The notes: generated by a model not told the origin, from the sequence alone. DNA of 64,000 nt from Pictodentalium vernedei (GCA_031216915.1 CM062294.1:30581128-30645127); one strand, 5' to 3'; counted from the first letter of the stretch, positions 6,978-22,894 are shown. Made by a program: numbers and translations.

Positions 6978-9343
6978 TTACAGAAGAAGGCATCAGCCAT
7001 GGAGAAAAAGTAGGACTAGGAACCGAAATAGTCAACTTGGTTCCTGATCTAAAATTAACTGAAGGTGAGAAGGATCTACTCAGGTATGGTTTAACTTTCG
7101 TTCCCGCCCCAGCCCCATTAAAACCTAATCCCAAAACCGTAGATTTTGGGACAGGTGCAGTTGTCATGGATGATTACAGTTACATTAACGAAATGAACGG
7201 TGGTCCAGCAAGCCAACAATTTTTTAGGGCAACAGCATTGGCAGATAAATTTCGAAATTCAACAGGCTCAAAGGACCTCTTTGCCAATCCAACCGGGTGG
7301 TGCCCATCACCTCGGAAAGTTAAACCTGAAATTAATGAGATTTCTCAAAAAGTTAAAGAACAAGTAAGCCAAATCCCGGAATCATTTTTGAAAGACAAAC
7401 AAAATTTGAACCAAATCGAAAGAAACGCCCTGAAGACGCTAAAAAACAACAAACAAATTATCATCAAGCCTTGTGACAAAGGATCTGCTACAGTTCTGAT
7501 GTCAAAAGATAATTATATTAAAGAAGCTGAACGCCAGTTAAATAATCCAAAATATTACAAACCTTTAGAAGCACCAATCTGGCAAGAAAATTGTTCAAAA
7601 TTTAATGGAATTCTAAAAAGCTTGCTGGACCACGACTTCATTGAGAAAAAACATGTCGAGTATTTAATTGCAGAGAGGGATTCAAACAATCGTAAGTTTT
7701 ACCTCTTGCCTAAAATACATAAACCACTCAGCAGTTGGAGTGACGAATTTACCCCTCCTGGTCGGCCTATTGTCAGCGACTGTGGCTCGGAATCTTACCA
7801 CATTTCACAGTATATTGATTTTTATTTAAAACCAATTGCTTGCCGCCATCCGAGCTTCCTCAAAGACACTGAGGACTTTTTAATGAAAATTAACAAATTG
7901 CAGGTTCCTTCCGACAGTCTCCTCATTACCCTAGACATTGAAAGTATGTATACTAACATTGGTATTGACGCTGGTCTAGAGGCAATAAAAAAATCATTCA
8001 AAAGGTACGATGACCCAAACAGACCATCGGAAGAAATCCTGCAATTGTTAGAATTATCATTGAAAGGTAACGACTTTGAATTTAACAATAAATTTTACCT
8101 CCAAGTAAGTGGATGTAGTATGGGTAAAAAATTCAGTCCAAATTTTGCTAATATTTTTGTTGCAGAATGGGAAAGAGGTGCTCTTGCTAAAGCAAGAAAA
8201 CAGCCATTATGTTATCATAGGTTCCAAGACGACATTTTTATCATATGGCCCCATGGCCGTGATGACTTCAACGAATTCTTGGAGATCCTGAACAACCACG
8301 ATGAATCCATTAAATTACAGCCCTGCATTTCAGAAAATACCATTGATTTTCTGGATGTGACTGTATTCAAGGGCCCTCAGTTCCGGCATAGCAACGTACT
8401 AGACACAAAAGTCTTTTTTAAACCGACCGATTCTCACCAACTTCTCCATAGAGCTTCTTACCACCCACCCAAACTATTCAATGGGTTGGTAAAATCTCAA
8501 ATCATTCGATTCCATAGAAATTGTACGAACAGAAGCGACCTCAATCACGCATGTTCAATTCTTTTCAAAACACTTGTTAAACGCGGTTACTCAAAACGAC
8601 TTTTGCGAAAAATTAAATCTGATACAATCCGTGAGATAGAGACACCCATTCGGGACTCTGAGCCAACGCACCCCACGAAAATTCGGCATAACCGCCCTGT
8701 TCTGGGAAATGGATCAGTAAATCTATGTCAACGCAAAATTTGTTACATACATCGTATGAACTACATGAATACCGGTAAAACATTCTTTAGCGAACAAACC
8801 CGTATGTTTTACCAAGTTAGAAACAGCTTCAACTGTGATTCTGAAAACATCATTTATTTAATCACATGTAAATTATGCCACATCCAATATGTCGGCCAGA
8901 CGAAAAACCCTCTGCGCGTCAGAATGCAAAACCATTTATCAAATATCCGTTTAGATTCAGGAAAGGCAGTCTCAGACCACTTTAACCTCCCGGGTCATGA
9001 CATTAAGTCACATTTTAGTTTCCAACCCATTGAGCAAATTCCGTTTTTGGACGATGATGAAACCACAACAGACAAACGACTTGAGCGTGAAAACTATTGG
9101 ATTGGTAAGCTCAGGACCTATCTCCCATACGGACTCAATAGAGAGTACTCTGGGTTGCCAAATAAAATTATTTGTTTTCCTTTGGTTTATAATCGACGCA
9201 ATGTGGAAATTGCAAAAATTTTCAAAAACAACTTTACGGAATTAAACACAAAACTGCCAGAAGCCATTAACAAACGATGCATCATAGCTTATAAGAAAAA
9301 TCCCAGTCTTCGAAACATTCTTGTGAAAGCACTTCTGAGATGA
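6929..9343 (+). CDS. PLE ORF2, RT and GIY-YIG endonuclease (unit 2)
   Basis: This is an intact 804-aa protein with all RT and endonuclease motifs. It has Gln at 433 next to the catalytic aspartates, the majority residue. Its protein sequence appears identical to those of units 3 and 4, which points to very recent duplication or homogenisation. Confidence 0.96.
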   Translation: MAATHRTIHQRAAFKLITEEGISHGEKVGLGTEIVNLVPDLKLTEGEKDLLRYGLTFVPAPAPLKPNPKTVDFGTGAVVMDDYSYINEMNGGPASQQFFRATALADKFRNSTGSKDLFANPTGWCPSPRKVKPEINEISQKVKEQVSQIPESFLKDKQNLNQIERNALKTLKNNKQIIIKPCDKGSATVLMSKDNYIKEAERQLNNPKYYKPLEAPIWQENCSKFNGILKSLLDHDFIEKKHVEYLIAERDSNNRKFYLLPKIHKPLSSWSDEFTPPGRPIVSDCGSESYHISQYIDFYLKPIACRHPSFLKDTEDFLMKINKLQVPSDSLLITLDIESMYTNIGIDAGLEAIKKSFKRYDDPNRPSEEILQLLELSLKGNDFEFNNKFYLQVSGCSMGKKFSPNFANIFVAEWERGALAKARKQPLCYHRFQDDIFIIWPHGRDDFNEFLEILNNHDESIKLQPCISENTIDFLDVTVFKGPQFRHSNVLDTKVFFKPTDSHQLLHRASYHPPKLFNGLVKSQIIRFHRNCTNRSDLNHACSILFKTLVKRGYSKRLLRKIKSDTIREIETPIRDSEPTHPTKIRHNRPVLGNGSVNLCQRKICYIHRMNYMNTGKTFFSEQTRMFYQVRNSFNCDSENIIYLITCKLCHIQYVGQTKNPLRVRMQNHLSNIRLDSGKAVSDHFNLPGHDIKSHFSFQPIEQIPFLDDDETTTDKRLERENYWIGKLRTYLPYGLNREYSGLPNKIICFPLVYNRRNVEIAKIFKNNFTELNTKLPEAINKRCIIAYKKNPSLRNILVKALLR

Positions 9344-9774
9344 GTTCATTTTGTCATAAAGTCATATAACTTCAAAAATATTAAAACAACATTGAATTCC
9401 ATAGAAATAATTTACAACAGAAATCGATTTACCGACCTGCGCCCGTGCTTCTTTGTTTTGAAAAATATCTATCCGCCAGTGCCAGACCTTTGAATTATTT
9501 CTATTATAAAAACATTAATTATCTGTCGATTAGTTTTGCGCATTGTCATGAGTTTGATTTCCAACAGTCTTCAGCCAGTGAACACAAGTCATTCAAATGC
9601 CATCAAACATTAACAGTAGAAATACCGCTAAAGTTTGATGACATTTGAATGGTTGTTTTCCACTAATCACTGAGTGAATCCATCTCAGTCACAGTGATTG
9701 GCCAGTTTGGCCTCATCAACAGATGAAGTAAAGGTATTTAAACGCTTTGGGATAATTGGAAAATCGAATTCACC

Positions 9775-9815
9775 TGCTTCCTGAAGAAGGGCATTTAACC
9801 CGAAACGTCGAGGCA
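9775..9815 (+). ncRNA. Minimal hammerhead ribozyme motif (unit 3)
   Basis: The 41-nt motif is unchanged. Stem I (TGCTTC with GAGGCA), core CTGAAGA, GAAAC and GTC are all present. Predicted cleavage falls after 9809. Confidence 0.75.
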
Positions 9816-9962
9816 ACGACAGTGCGCTCTATTTATTTCATCAACATTTTCATTAGGTATTCACATTTCATTTATTCGTTCATTTTCATTTTTGCATCAT
9901 TTTTTCATCATTTTGACTTGTACTAATAATTATTTTTTTCAGCCTAAATTAAGTCCGGGAAA

Positions 9963-11312
9963 ATGGCTAAAAATTCCACAAATGTTAAATCTGTTAACCG
10001 CCAAGAGCGGCAAAAAGACCCGGCATATTCGGCTCATGCACAATTGGTAAAATCCCTTTACCAAATTCTTCAATTATTTCACCATTTGGCATTTCTCGAG
10101 GACTGTTTGGCACAGAAAGTCCTCCCAAAATCATTCCAAAAAACAGTGGACGAGCGCAACAAAACTTTTCGGCCGGCTCTGCCAACCATTTATATTTCGG
10201 ACGCGTTCAACAATCTTACAAAAAAATGGGCTTTTGAAGTTATAAAAACTTTGGTGGACTATTACAAAAAAACTCTAAAAGAAAAACAAGACCTGGTTCT
10301 TTCGGCTCCTTTTCTAAAACCACAGGACTTTCCACGAGCACGGAATACGGCAGTTAAATGGGGACAGAAGAATTTTGGTAATCGACTACAAGAAAGTACT
10401 ATTGACAAATTTTATTCTCTTTCGGATCAACTTCTGTCCCAGTTCAAAAAACCAGCGGTCATTAGCCAGACCTCTTTCAATCAACGTGCTCGTTCTAAAT
10501 CGCCGGTGGCCCGCCAGCAAATTTCATTTTCTACTTCCAGAGAAACTCCATCGAAAAGAAAAAGACGAGAAACCATCTCTCCAACAGCACCAGCGACCAA
10601 AAAACCATCATTTACAGCACGTTGCTCCACAACACCGGAATCGCCATCGTACGCCAGCATAGTCAAAACACCACCTCAAAAGAAGCCATCTACAAACGGC
10701 AAGTCGTCATTCTACCGATTCTGGAAATCTGGTGAAAACAAGAACAGCTGGACCCTGCCAGTCAAGCCAAACAAACCTGTTTGGATCATCGGATCATCGA
10801 ACATCTCAAGGATTGATGCCAACCCTCCACCCAACACGTTCATCGCATCATACTCTGGTGGAACCTTAAATCACATTCGTCAGATGGCTAAGAACATGGA
10901 AAAAGAGAAAGATCGACAACATCCCAAAGCAATTTTATTCAACGTTGGGGTCAACAATAGAGAAGACTGGCGCATAGACGTGCAGAACAGAAAAAAGATT
11001 GGTCACACATCAACAGGCAGACTGGGTAATATGATAAGCAATTTCCGCAAATGTTACCCTAATACAAAACTTCTTTTTCAGGAACATAATTTTTCTTCTA
11101 GTTTATGTTCTAGGGACCAACAAAATTTGACTGTGATCAACGAGGCTGCGAAGTCAACAAAGAACTTGGAGATAATCCCGGCAATTCCAGCAAGCCAGTT
11201 TAAATGTTGCCCAGGTGATCCCATCCACTGGTCGACGGAAACAGCGAATAAAATCTACCAAGGATGGCTGCCACGCATAGAACCATACATCAAAGAGCAG
11301 CCTTTAAACTAA
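9963..11312 (+). CDS. PLE ORF1, SGNH-like domain protein (unit 3)
   Basis: This is an intact 449-aa protein. L82F lies in the N-terminal helical region. The SGNH-like blocks are unchanged. The frameshift heptamer is at 11303-11309, and the overlap with ORF2 begins at 11264. Confidence 0.85.
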   Translation: MAKNSTNVKSVNRQERQKDPAYSAHAQLVKSLYQILQLFHHLAFLEDCLAQKVLPKSFQKTVDERNKTFRPALPTIYISDAFNNLTKKWAFEVIKTLVDYYKKTLKEKQDLVLSAPFLKPQDFPRARNTAVKWGQKNFGNRLQESTIDKFYSLSDQLLSQFKKPAVISQTSFNQRARSKSPVARQQISFSTSRETPSKRKRRETISPTAPATKKPSFTARCSTTPESPSYASIVKTPPQKKPSTNGKSSFYRFWKSGENKNSWTLPVKPNKPVWIIGSSNISRIDANPPPNTFIASYSGGTLNHIRQMAKNMEKEKDRQHPKAILFNVGVNNREDWRIDVQNRKKIGHTSTGRLGNMISNFRKCYPNTKLLFQEHNFSSSLCSRDQQNLTVINEAAKSTKNLEIIPAIPASQFKCCPGDPIHWSTETANKIYQGWLPRIEPYIKEQPLN

Positions 11313-13678
11313 TTACAGAAGAAGGCATCAGCCATGGAGAAAAAGTAGGACTAGGAACCGAAATAGTCAACTTGGTTCCTGATCTAAAATTAACTGAAGG
11401 TGAGAAGGATCTACTCAGGTATGGTTTAACTTTCGTTCCCGCCCCAGCCCCATTAAAACCTAATCCCAAAACCGTAGATTTTGGGACAGGTGCAGTTGTC
11501 ATGGATGATTACAGTTACATTAACGAAATGAACGGTGGTCCAGCAAGCCAACAATTTTTTAGGGCAACAGCATTGGCAGATAAATTTCGAAATTCAACAG
11601 GCTCAAAGGACCTCTTTGCCAATCCAACCGGGTGGTGCCCATCACCTCGGAAAGTTAAACCTGAAATTAATGAGATTTCTCAAAAAGTTAAAGAACAAGT
11701 AAGCCAAATCCCGGAATCATTTTTGAAAGACAAACAAAATTTGAACCAAATCGAAAGAAACGCCCTGAAGACGCTAAAAAACAACAAACAAATTATCATC
11801 AAGCCTTGTGACAAAGGATCTGCTACAGTTCTGATGTCAAAAGATAATTATATTAAAGAAGCTGAACGCCAGTTAAATAATCCAAAATATTACAAACCTT
11901 TAGAAGCACCAATCTGGCAAGAAAATTGTTCAAAATTTAATGGAATTCTAAAAAGCTTGCTGGACCACGACTTCATTGAGAAAAAACATGTCGAGTATTT
12001 AATTGCAGAGAGGGATTCAAACAATCGTAAGTTTTACCTCTTGCCTAAAATACATAAACCACTCAGCAGTTGGAGTGACGAATTTACCCCTCCTGGTCGG
12101 CCTATTGTCAGCGACTGTGGCTCGGAATCTTACCACATTTCACAGTATATTGATTTTTATTTAAAACCAATTGCTTGCCGCCATCCGAGCTTCCTCAAAG
12201 ACACTGAGGACTTTTTAATGAAAATTAACAAATTGCAGGTTCCTTCCGACAGTCTCCTCATTACCCTAGACATTGAAAGTATGTATACTAACATTGGTAT
12301 TGACGCTGGTCTAGAGGCAATAAAAAAATCATTCAAAAGGTACGATGACCCAAACAGACCATCGGAAGAAATCCTGCAATTGTTAGAATTATCATTGAAA
12401 GGTAACGACTTTGAATTTAACAATAAATTTTACCTCCAAGTAAGTGGATGTAGTATGGGTAAAAAATTCAGTCCAAATTTTGCTAATATTTTTGTTGCAG
12501 AATGGGAAAGAGGTGCTCTTGCTAAAGCAAGAAAACAGCCATTATGTTATCATAGGTTCCAAGACGACATTTTTATCATATGGCCCCATGGCCGTGATGA
12601 CTTCAACGAATTCTTGGAGATCCTGAACAACCACGATGAATCCATTAAATTACAGCCCTGCATTTCAGAAAATACCATTGATTTTCTGGATGTGACTGTA
12701 TTCAAGGGCCCTCAGTTCCGGCATAGCAACGTACTAGACACAAAAGTCTTTTTTAAACCGACCGATTCTCACCAACTTCTCCATAGAGCTTCTTACCACC
12801 CACCCAAACTATTCAATGGGTTGGTAAAATCTCAAATCATTCGATTCCATAGAAATTGTACGAACAGAAGCGACCTCAATCACGCATGTTCAATTCTTTT
12901 CAAAACACTTGTTAAACGCGGTTACTCAAAACGACTTTTGCGAAAAATTAAATCTGATACAATCCGTGAGATAGAGACACCCATTCGGGACTCTGAGCCA
13001 ACGCACCCCACGAAAATTCGGCATAACCGCCCTGTTCTGGGAAATGGATCAGTAAATCTATGTCAACGCAAAATTTGTTACATACATCGTATGAACTACA
13101 TGAATACCGGTAAAACATTCTTTAGCGAACAAACCCGTATGTTTTACCAAGTTAGAAACAGCTTCAACTGTGATTCTGAAAACATCATTTATTTAATCAC
13201 ATGTAAATTATGCCACATCCAATATGTCGGCCAGACGAAAAACCCTCTGCGCGTCAGAATGCAAAACCATTTATCAAATATCCGTTTAGATTCAGGAAAG
13301 GCAGTCTCAGACCACTTTAACCTCCCGGGTCATGACATTAAGTCACATTTTAGTTTCCAACCCATTGAGCAAATTCCGTTTTTGGACGATGATGAAACCA
13401 CAACAGACAAACGACTTGAGCGTGAAAACTATTGGATTGGTAAGCTCAGGACCTATCTCCCATACGGACTCAATAGAGAGTACTCTGGGTTGCCAAATAA
13501 AATTATTTGTTTTCCTTTGGTTTATAATCGACGCAATGTGGAAATTGCAAAAATTTTCAAAAACAACTTTACGGAATTAAACACAAAACTGCCAGAAGCC
13601 ATTAACAAACGATGCATCATAGCTTATAAGAAAAATCCCAGTCTTCGAAACATTCTTGTGAAAGCACTTCTGAGATGA
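11264..13678 (+). CDS. PLE ORF2, RT and GIY-YIG endonuclease (unit 3)
   Basis: This is an intact 804-aa protein with all RT motifs, the catalytic D336/D434/D435, and the GIY-YIG block with CKLC. I see no difference from the unit 2 protein. Confidence 0.96.
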   Translation: MAATHRTIHQRAAFKLITEEGISHGEKVGLGTEIVNLVPDLKLTEGEKDLLRYGLTFVPAPAPLKPNPKTVDFGTGAVVMDDYSYINEMNGGPASQQFFRATALADKFRNSTGSKDLFANPTGWCPSPRKVKPEINEISQKVKEQVSQIPESFLKDKQNLNQIERNALKTLKNNKQIIIKPCDKGSATVLMSKDNYIKEAERQLNNPKYYKPLEAPIWQENCSKFNGILKSLLDHDFIEKKHVEYLIAERDSNNRKFYLLPKIHKPLSSWSDEFTPPGRPIVSDCGSESYHISQYIDFYLKPIACRHPSFLKDTEDFLMKINKLQVPSDSLLITLDIESMYTNIGIDAGLEAIKKSFKRYDDPNRPSEEILQLLELSLKGNDFEFNNKFYLQVSGCSMGKKFSPNFANIFVAEWERGALAKARKQPLCYHRFQDDIFIIWPHGRDDFNEFLEILNNHDESIKLQPCISENTIDFLDVTVFKGPQFRHSNVLDTKVFFKPTDSHQLLHRASYHPPKLFNGLVKSQIIRFHRNCTNRSDLNHACSILFKTLVKRGYSKRLLRKIKSDTIREIETPIRDSEPTHPTKIRHNRPVLGNGSVNLCQRKICYIHRMNYMNTGKTFFSEQTRMFYQVRNSFNCDSENIIYLITCKLCHIQYVGQTKNPLRVRMQNHLSNIRLDSGKAVSDHFNLPGHDIKSHFSFQPIEQIPFLDDDETTTDKRLERENYWIGKLRTYLPYGLNREYSGLPNKIICFPLVYNRRNVEIAKIFKNNFTELNTKLPEAINKRCIIAYKKNPSLRNILVKALLR

Positions 13679-14109
13679 GTTCATTTTGTCATAAAGTCAT
13701 ATAACTTCAAAAATATTAAAACAACATTGAATTCCATAGAAATAATTTACAACAGAAATCGATTTACCGACCTGCGCCCGTGCTTCTTTGTTTTGAAAAA
13801 TATCTATCCGCCAGTGCCAGACCTTTGAATTATTTCTATTATAAAAACATTAATTATCTGTCGATTAGTTTTGCGCATTGTCATGAGTTTGATTTCCAAC
13901 AGTCTTCAGCCAGTGAACACAAGTCATTCAAATGCCATCAAACATTAACAGTAGAAATACCGCTAAAGTTTGATGACATTTGAATGGTTGTTTTCCACTA
14001 ATCACTGAGTGAATCCATCTCAGTCACAGTGATTGGCCAGTTTGGCCTCATCAACAGATGAAGTAAAGGTATTTAAACGCTTTGGGATAATTGGAAAATC
14101 GAATTCACC

Positions 14110-14150
14110 TGCTTCCTGAAGAAGGGCATTTAACCCGAAACGTCGAGGCA
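14110..14150 (+). ncRNA. Minimal hammerhead ribozyme motif (unit 4)
   Basis: This is an unchanged copy of the 41-nt motif with predicted cleavage after 14144. The next downstream copy is at 22854, because units 5 and 6 have lost their 5' ends. Confidence 0.75.
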
Positions 14151-14297
14151 ACGACAGTGCGCTCTATTTATTTCATCAACATTTTCATTAGGTATTCACA
14201 TTTCATTTATTCGTTCATTTTCATTTTTGCATCATTTTTTCATCATTTTGACTTGTACTAATAATTATTTTTTTCAGCCTAAATTAAGTCCGGGAAA

Positions 14298-15647
14298 ATG
14301 GCTAAAAATTCCACAAATGTTAAATCTGTTAACCGCCAAGAGCGGCAAAAAGACCCGGCATATTCGGCTCATGCACAATTGGTAAAATCCCTTTACCAAA
14401 TTCTTCAATTATTTCACCATTTGGCATTTCTCGAGGACTGTTTGGCACAGAAAGTCCTCCCAAAATCATTCCAAAAAACAGTGGACGAGCGCAACAAAAC
14501 TTTTCGGCCGGCTCTGCCAACCATTTATATTTCGGACGCGTTCAACAATCTTACAAAAAAATGGGCTTTTGAAGTTATAAAAACTTTGGTGGACTATTAC
14601 AAAAAAACTCTAAAAGAAAAACAAGACCTGGTTCTTTCGGCTCCTTTTCTAAAACCACAGGACTTTCCACGAGCACGGAATACGGCAGTTAAATGGGGAC
14701 AGAAGAATTTTGGTAATCGACTACAAGAAAGTACTATTGACAAATTTTATTCTCTTTCGGATCAACTTCTGTCCCAGTTCAAAAAACCAGCGGTCATTAG
14801 CCAGACCTCTTTCAATCAACGTGCTCGTTCTAAATCGCCGGTGGCCCGCCAGCAAATTTCATTTTCTACTTCCAGAGAAACTCCATCGAAAAGAAAAAGA
14901 CGAGAAACCATCTCTCCAACAGCACCAGCGACCAAAAAACCATCATTTACAGCACGTTGCTCCACAACACCGGAATCGCCATCGTACGCCAGCATAGTCA
15001 AAACACCACCTCAAAAGAAGCCATCTACAAACGGCAAGTCGTCATTCTACCGATTCTGGAAATCTGGTGAAAACAAGAACAGCTGGACCCTGCCAGTCAA
15101 GCCAAACAAACCTGTTTGGATCATCGGATCATCGAACATCTCAAGGATTGATGCCAACCCTCCACCCAACACGTTCATCGCATCATACTCTGGTGGAACC
15201 TTAAATCACATTCGTCAGATGGCTAAGAACATGGAAAAAGAGAAAGATCGACAACATCCCAAAGCAATTTTATTCAACGTTGGGGTCAACAATAGAGAAG
15301 ACTGGCGCATAGACGTGCAGAACAGAAAAAAGATTGGTCACACATCAACAGGCAGACTGGGTAATATGATAAGCAATTTCCGCAAATGTTACCCTAATAC
15401 AAAACTTCTTTTTCAGGAACATAATTTTTCTTCTAGTTTATGTTCTAGGGACCAACAAATTTTGACTGTGATCAACGAGGCTGCGAAGTCAACAAAGAAC
15501 TTGGAGATAATCCCGGCAATTCCAGCAAGCCAGTTTAAATGTTGCCCAGGTGATCCCATCCACTGGTCGACGGAAACAGCGAATAAAATCTACCAAGGAT
15601 GGCTGCCACGCATAGAACCATACATCAAAGAGCAGCCTTTAAACTAA
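14298..15647 (+). CDS. PLE ORF1, SGNH-like domain protein (unit 4)
   Basis: This is an intact 449-aa protein with L82F shared with unit 3 and a private N388I between blocks III and V. The SGNH-like motif residues are unaffected. The frameshift heptamer is at 15638-15644. Confidence 0.85.
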   Translation: MAKNSTNVKSVNRQERQKDPAYSAHAQLVKSLYQILQLFHHLAFLEDCLAQKVLPKSFQKTVDERNKTFRPALPTIYISDAFNNLTKKWAFEVIKTLVDYYKKTLKEKQDLVLSAPFLKPQDFPRARNTAVKWGQKNFGNRLQESTIDKFYSLSDQLLSQFKKPAVISQTSFNQRARSKSPVARQQISFSTSRETPSKRKRRETISPTAPATKKPSFTARCSTTPESPSYASIVKTPPQKKPSTNGKSSFYRFWKSGENKNSWTLPVKPNKPVWIIGSSNISRIDANPPPNTFIASYSGGTLNHIRQMAKNMEKEKDRQHPKAILFNVGVNNREDWRIDVQNRKKIGHTSTGRLGNMISNFRKCYPNTKLLFQEHNFSSSLCSRDQQILTVINEAAKSTKNLEIIPAIPASQFKCCPGDPIHWSTETANKIYQGWLPRIEPYIKEQPLN

Positions 15648-18013
15648 TTACAGAAGAAGGCATCAGCCATGGAGAAAAAGTAGGACTAGGAACCGAAATA
15701 GTCAACTTGGTTCCTGATCTAAAATTAACTGAAGGTGAGAAGGATCTACTCAGGTATGGTTTAACTTTCGTTCCCGCCCCAGCCCCATTAAAACCTAATC
15801 CCAAAACCGTAGATTTTGGGACAGGTGCAGTTGTCATGGATGATTACAGTTACATTAACGAAATGAACGGTGGTCCAGCAAGCCAACAATTTTTTAGGGC
15901 AACAGCATTGGCAGATAAATTTCGAAATTCAACAGGCTCAAAGGACCTCTTTGCCAATCCAACCGGGTGGTGCCCATCACCTCGGAAAGTTAAACCTGAA
16001 ATTAATGAGATTTCTCAAAAAGTTAAAGAACAAGTAAGCCAAATCCCGGAATCATTTTTGAAAGACAAACAAAATTTGAACCAAATCGAAAGAAACGCCC
16101 TGAAGACGCTAAAAAACAACAAACAAATTATCATCAAGCCTTGTGACAAAGGATCTGCTACAGTTCTGATGTCAAAAGATAATTATATTAAAGAAGCTGA
16201 ACGCCAGTTAAATAATCCAAAATATTACAAACCTTTAGAAGCACCAATCTGGCAAGAAAATTGTTCAAAATTTAATGGAATTCTAAAAAGCTTGCTGGAC
16301 CACGACTTCATTGAGAAAAAACATGTCGAGTATTTAATTGCAGAGAGGGATTCAAACAATCGTAAGTTTTACCTCTTGCCTAAAATACATAAACCACTCA
16401 GCAGTTGGAGTGACGAATTTACCCCTCCTGGTCGGCCTATTGTCAGCGACTGTGGCTCGGAATCTTACCACATTTCACAGTATATTGATTTTTATTTAAA
16501 ACCAATTGCTTGCCGCCATCCGAGCTTCCTCAAAGACACTGAGGACTTTTTAATGAAAATTAACAAATTGCAGGTTCCTTCCGACAGTCTCCTCATTACC
16601 CTAGACATTGAAAGTATGTATACTAACATTGGTATTGACGCTGGTCTAGAGGCAATAAAAAAATCATTCAAAAGGTACGATGACCCAAACAGACCATCGG
16701 AAGAAATCCTGCAATTGTTAGAATTATCATTGAAAGGTAACGACTTTGAATTTAACAATAAATTTTACCTCCAAGTAAGTGGATGTAGTATGGGTAAAAA
16801 ATTCAGTCCAAATTTTGCTAATATTTTTGTTGCAGAATGGGAAAGAGGTGCTCTTGCTAAAGCAAGAAAACAGCCATTATGTTATCATAGGTTCCAAGAC
16901 GACATTTTTATCATATGGCCCCATGGCCGTGATGACTTCAACGAATTCTTGGAGATCCTGAACAACCACGATGAATCCATTAAATTACAGCCCTGCATTT
17001 CAGAAAATACCATTGATTTTCTGGATGTGACTGTATTCAAGGGCCCTCAGTTCCGGCATAGCAACGTACTAGACACAAAAGTCTTTTTTAAACCGACCGA
17101 TTCTCACCAACTTCTCCATAGAGCTTCTTACCACCCACCCAAACTATTCAATGGGTTGGTAAAATCTCAAATCATTCGATTCCATAGAAATTGTACGAAC
17201 AGAAGCGACCTCAATCACGCATGTTCAATTCTTTTCAAAACACTTGTTAAACGCGGTTACTCAAAACGACTTTTGCGAAAAATTAAATCTGATACAATCC
17301 GTGAGATAGAGACACCCATTCGGGACTCTGAGCCAACGCACCCCACGAAAATTCGGCATAACCGCCCTGTTCTGGGAAATGGATCAGTAAATCTATGTCA
17401 ACGCAAAATTTGTTACATACATCGTATGAACTACATGAATACCGGTAAAACATTCTTTAGCGAACAAACCCGTATGTTTTACCAAGTTAGAAACAGCTTC
17501 AACTGTGATTCTGAAAACATCATTTATTTAATCACATGTAAATTATGCCACATCCAATATGTCGGCCAGACGAAAAACCCTCTGCGCGTCAGAATGCAAA
17601 ACCATTTATCAAATATCCGTTTAGATTCAGGAAAGGCAGTCTCAGACCACTTTAACCTCCCGGGTCATGACATTAAGTCACATTTTAGTTTCCAACCCAT
17701 TGAGCAAATTCCGTTTTTGGACGATGATGAAACCACAACAGACAAACGACTTGAGCGTGAAAACTATTGGATTGGTAAGCTCAGGACCTATCTCCCATAC
17801 GGACTCAATAGAGAGTACTCTGGGTTGCCAAATAAAATTATTTGTTTTCCTTTGGTTTATAATCGACGCAATGTGGAAATTGCAAAAATTTTCAAAAACA
17901 ACTTTACGGAATTAAACACAAAACTGCCAGAAGCCATTAACAAACGATGCATCATAGCTTATAAGAAAAATCCCAGTCTTCGAAACATTCTTGTGAAAGC
18001 ACTTCTGAGATGA
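15599..18013 (+). CDS. PLE ORF2, RT and GIY-YIG endonuclease (unit 4)
   Basis: This is an intact 804-aa protein, apparently identical to those of units 2 and 3. With ORF1 also intact, units 1-4 are all coding-competent. Confidence 0.96.
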   Translation: MAATHRTIHQRAAFKLITEEGISHGEKVGLGTEIVNLVPDLKLTEGEKDLLRYGLTFVPAPAPLKPNPKTVDFGTGAVVMDDYSYINEMNGGPASQQFFRATALADKFRNSTGSKDLFANPTGWCPSPRKVKPEINEISQKVKEQVSQIPESFLKDKQNLNQIERNALKTLKNNKQIIIKPCDKGSATVLMSKDNYIKEAERQLNNPKYYKPLEAPIWQENCSKFNGILKSLLDHDFIEKKHVEYLIAERDSNNRKFYLLPKIHKPLSSWSDEFTPPGRPIVSDCGSESYHISQYIDFYLKPIACRHPSFLKDTEDFLMKINKLQVPSDSLLITLDIESMYTNIGIDAGLEAIKKSFKRYDDPNRPSEEILQLLELSLKGNDFEFNNKFYLQVSGCSMGKKFSPNFANIFVAEWERGALAKARKQPLCYHRFQDDIFIIWPHGRDDFNEFLEILNNHDESIKLQPCISENTIDFLDVTVFKGPQFRHSNVLDTKVFFKPTDSHQLLHRASYHPPKLFNGLVKSQIIRFHRNCTNRSDLNHACSILFKTLVKRGYSKRLLRKIKSDTIREIETPIRDSEPTHPTKIRHNRPVLGNGSVNLCQRKICYIHRMNYMNTGKTFFSEQTRMFYQVRNSFNCDSENIIYLITCKLCHIQYVGQTKNPLRVRMQNHLSNIRLDSGKAVSDHFNLPGHDIKSHFSFQPIEQIPFLDDDETTTDKRLERENYWIGKLRTYLPYGLNREYSGLPNKIICFPLVYNRRNVEIAKIFKNNFTELNTKLPEAINKRCIIAYKKNPSLRNILVKALLR

Positions 18014-18135
18014 GTTCATTTTGTCATAAAGTCATATAACTTCAAAAATATTAAAACAACATTGAATTCCATAGAAATAATTTACAACAGAAATCGATTT
18101 ACCGACCTGCGCCCGTGCTTCTTTGTTTTGAAAAA

Positions 18136-22551
<4,416 letters not shown>

Positions 22552-22853
22552 CCGCCAGTGCCAGACCTTTGAATTATTTCTATTATAAAAACATTAATTA
22601 TCTGTCGATTAGTTTTGCGCATTGTCATGAGTTTGATTTCCAACAGTCTTCAGCCAGTGAACACAAGTCATTCAAATGCCATCAAACATTAACAGAAGAA
22701 ATACCGCTAAAGTTTGATGACATTTGAGTGGTTGTTTTCCACTAATCACTGAGTGAATCCATCTCAGTCACAGTGATTGGCCAGTTTGGCCTCATCAACA
22801 GATGAAGTAAAGGTATTTAAACGCTTTGGGATAATTGGAAAATCGAATTCACC

Positions 22854-22894
22854 TGCTTCCTGAAGAAGGGCATTTAACCCGAAACGTCGAGGCA
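22854..22894 (+). ncRNA. Minimal hammerhead ribozyme motif (unit 7)
   Basis: The 41-nt motif is fully kept even though both ORFs of this unit are broken. Predicted cleavage falls after 22888. Confidence 0.73.

Larger units (their letters stand above)
5138..9472 (+). mobile_element. Penelope-like element, unit 2 (complete, 4335 bp)
   Basis: This unit has the same layout and exact length as unit 1, with only scattered substitutions. Both ORFs are intact. It follows unit 1 directly, with no target-site duplication or other sequence between them. Confidence 0.93.
9473..13807 (+). mobile_element. Penelope-like element, unit 3 (complete, 4335 bp)
   Basis: This is an intact unit in direct tandem with units 2 and 4. 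It shares with unit 4 a CTC-to-TTC change in ORF1 (L82F) that units 1 and 2 lack, so 3 and 4 are sister duplicates. Confidence 0.93.
13808..18135 (+). mobile_element. Penelope-like element, unit 4 (complete)
   Basis: This is the last of four intact units. Its 3' end runs into an expanded (CTAT)n tract instead of the usual CCGCC start of a next unit. That change marks the true 3' end of the element at about TTTTGAAAAATATCTAT. Confidence 0.93.
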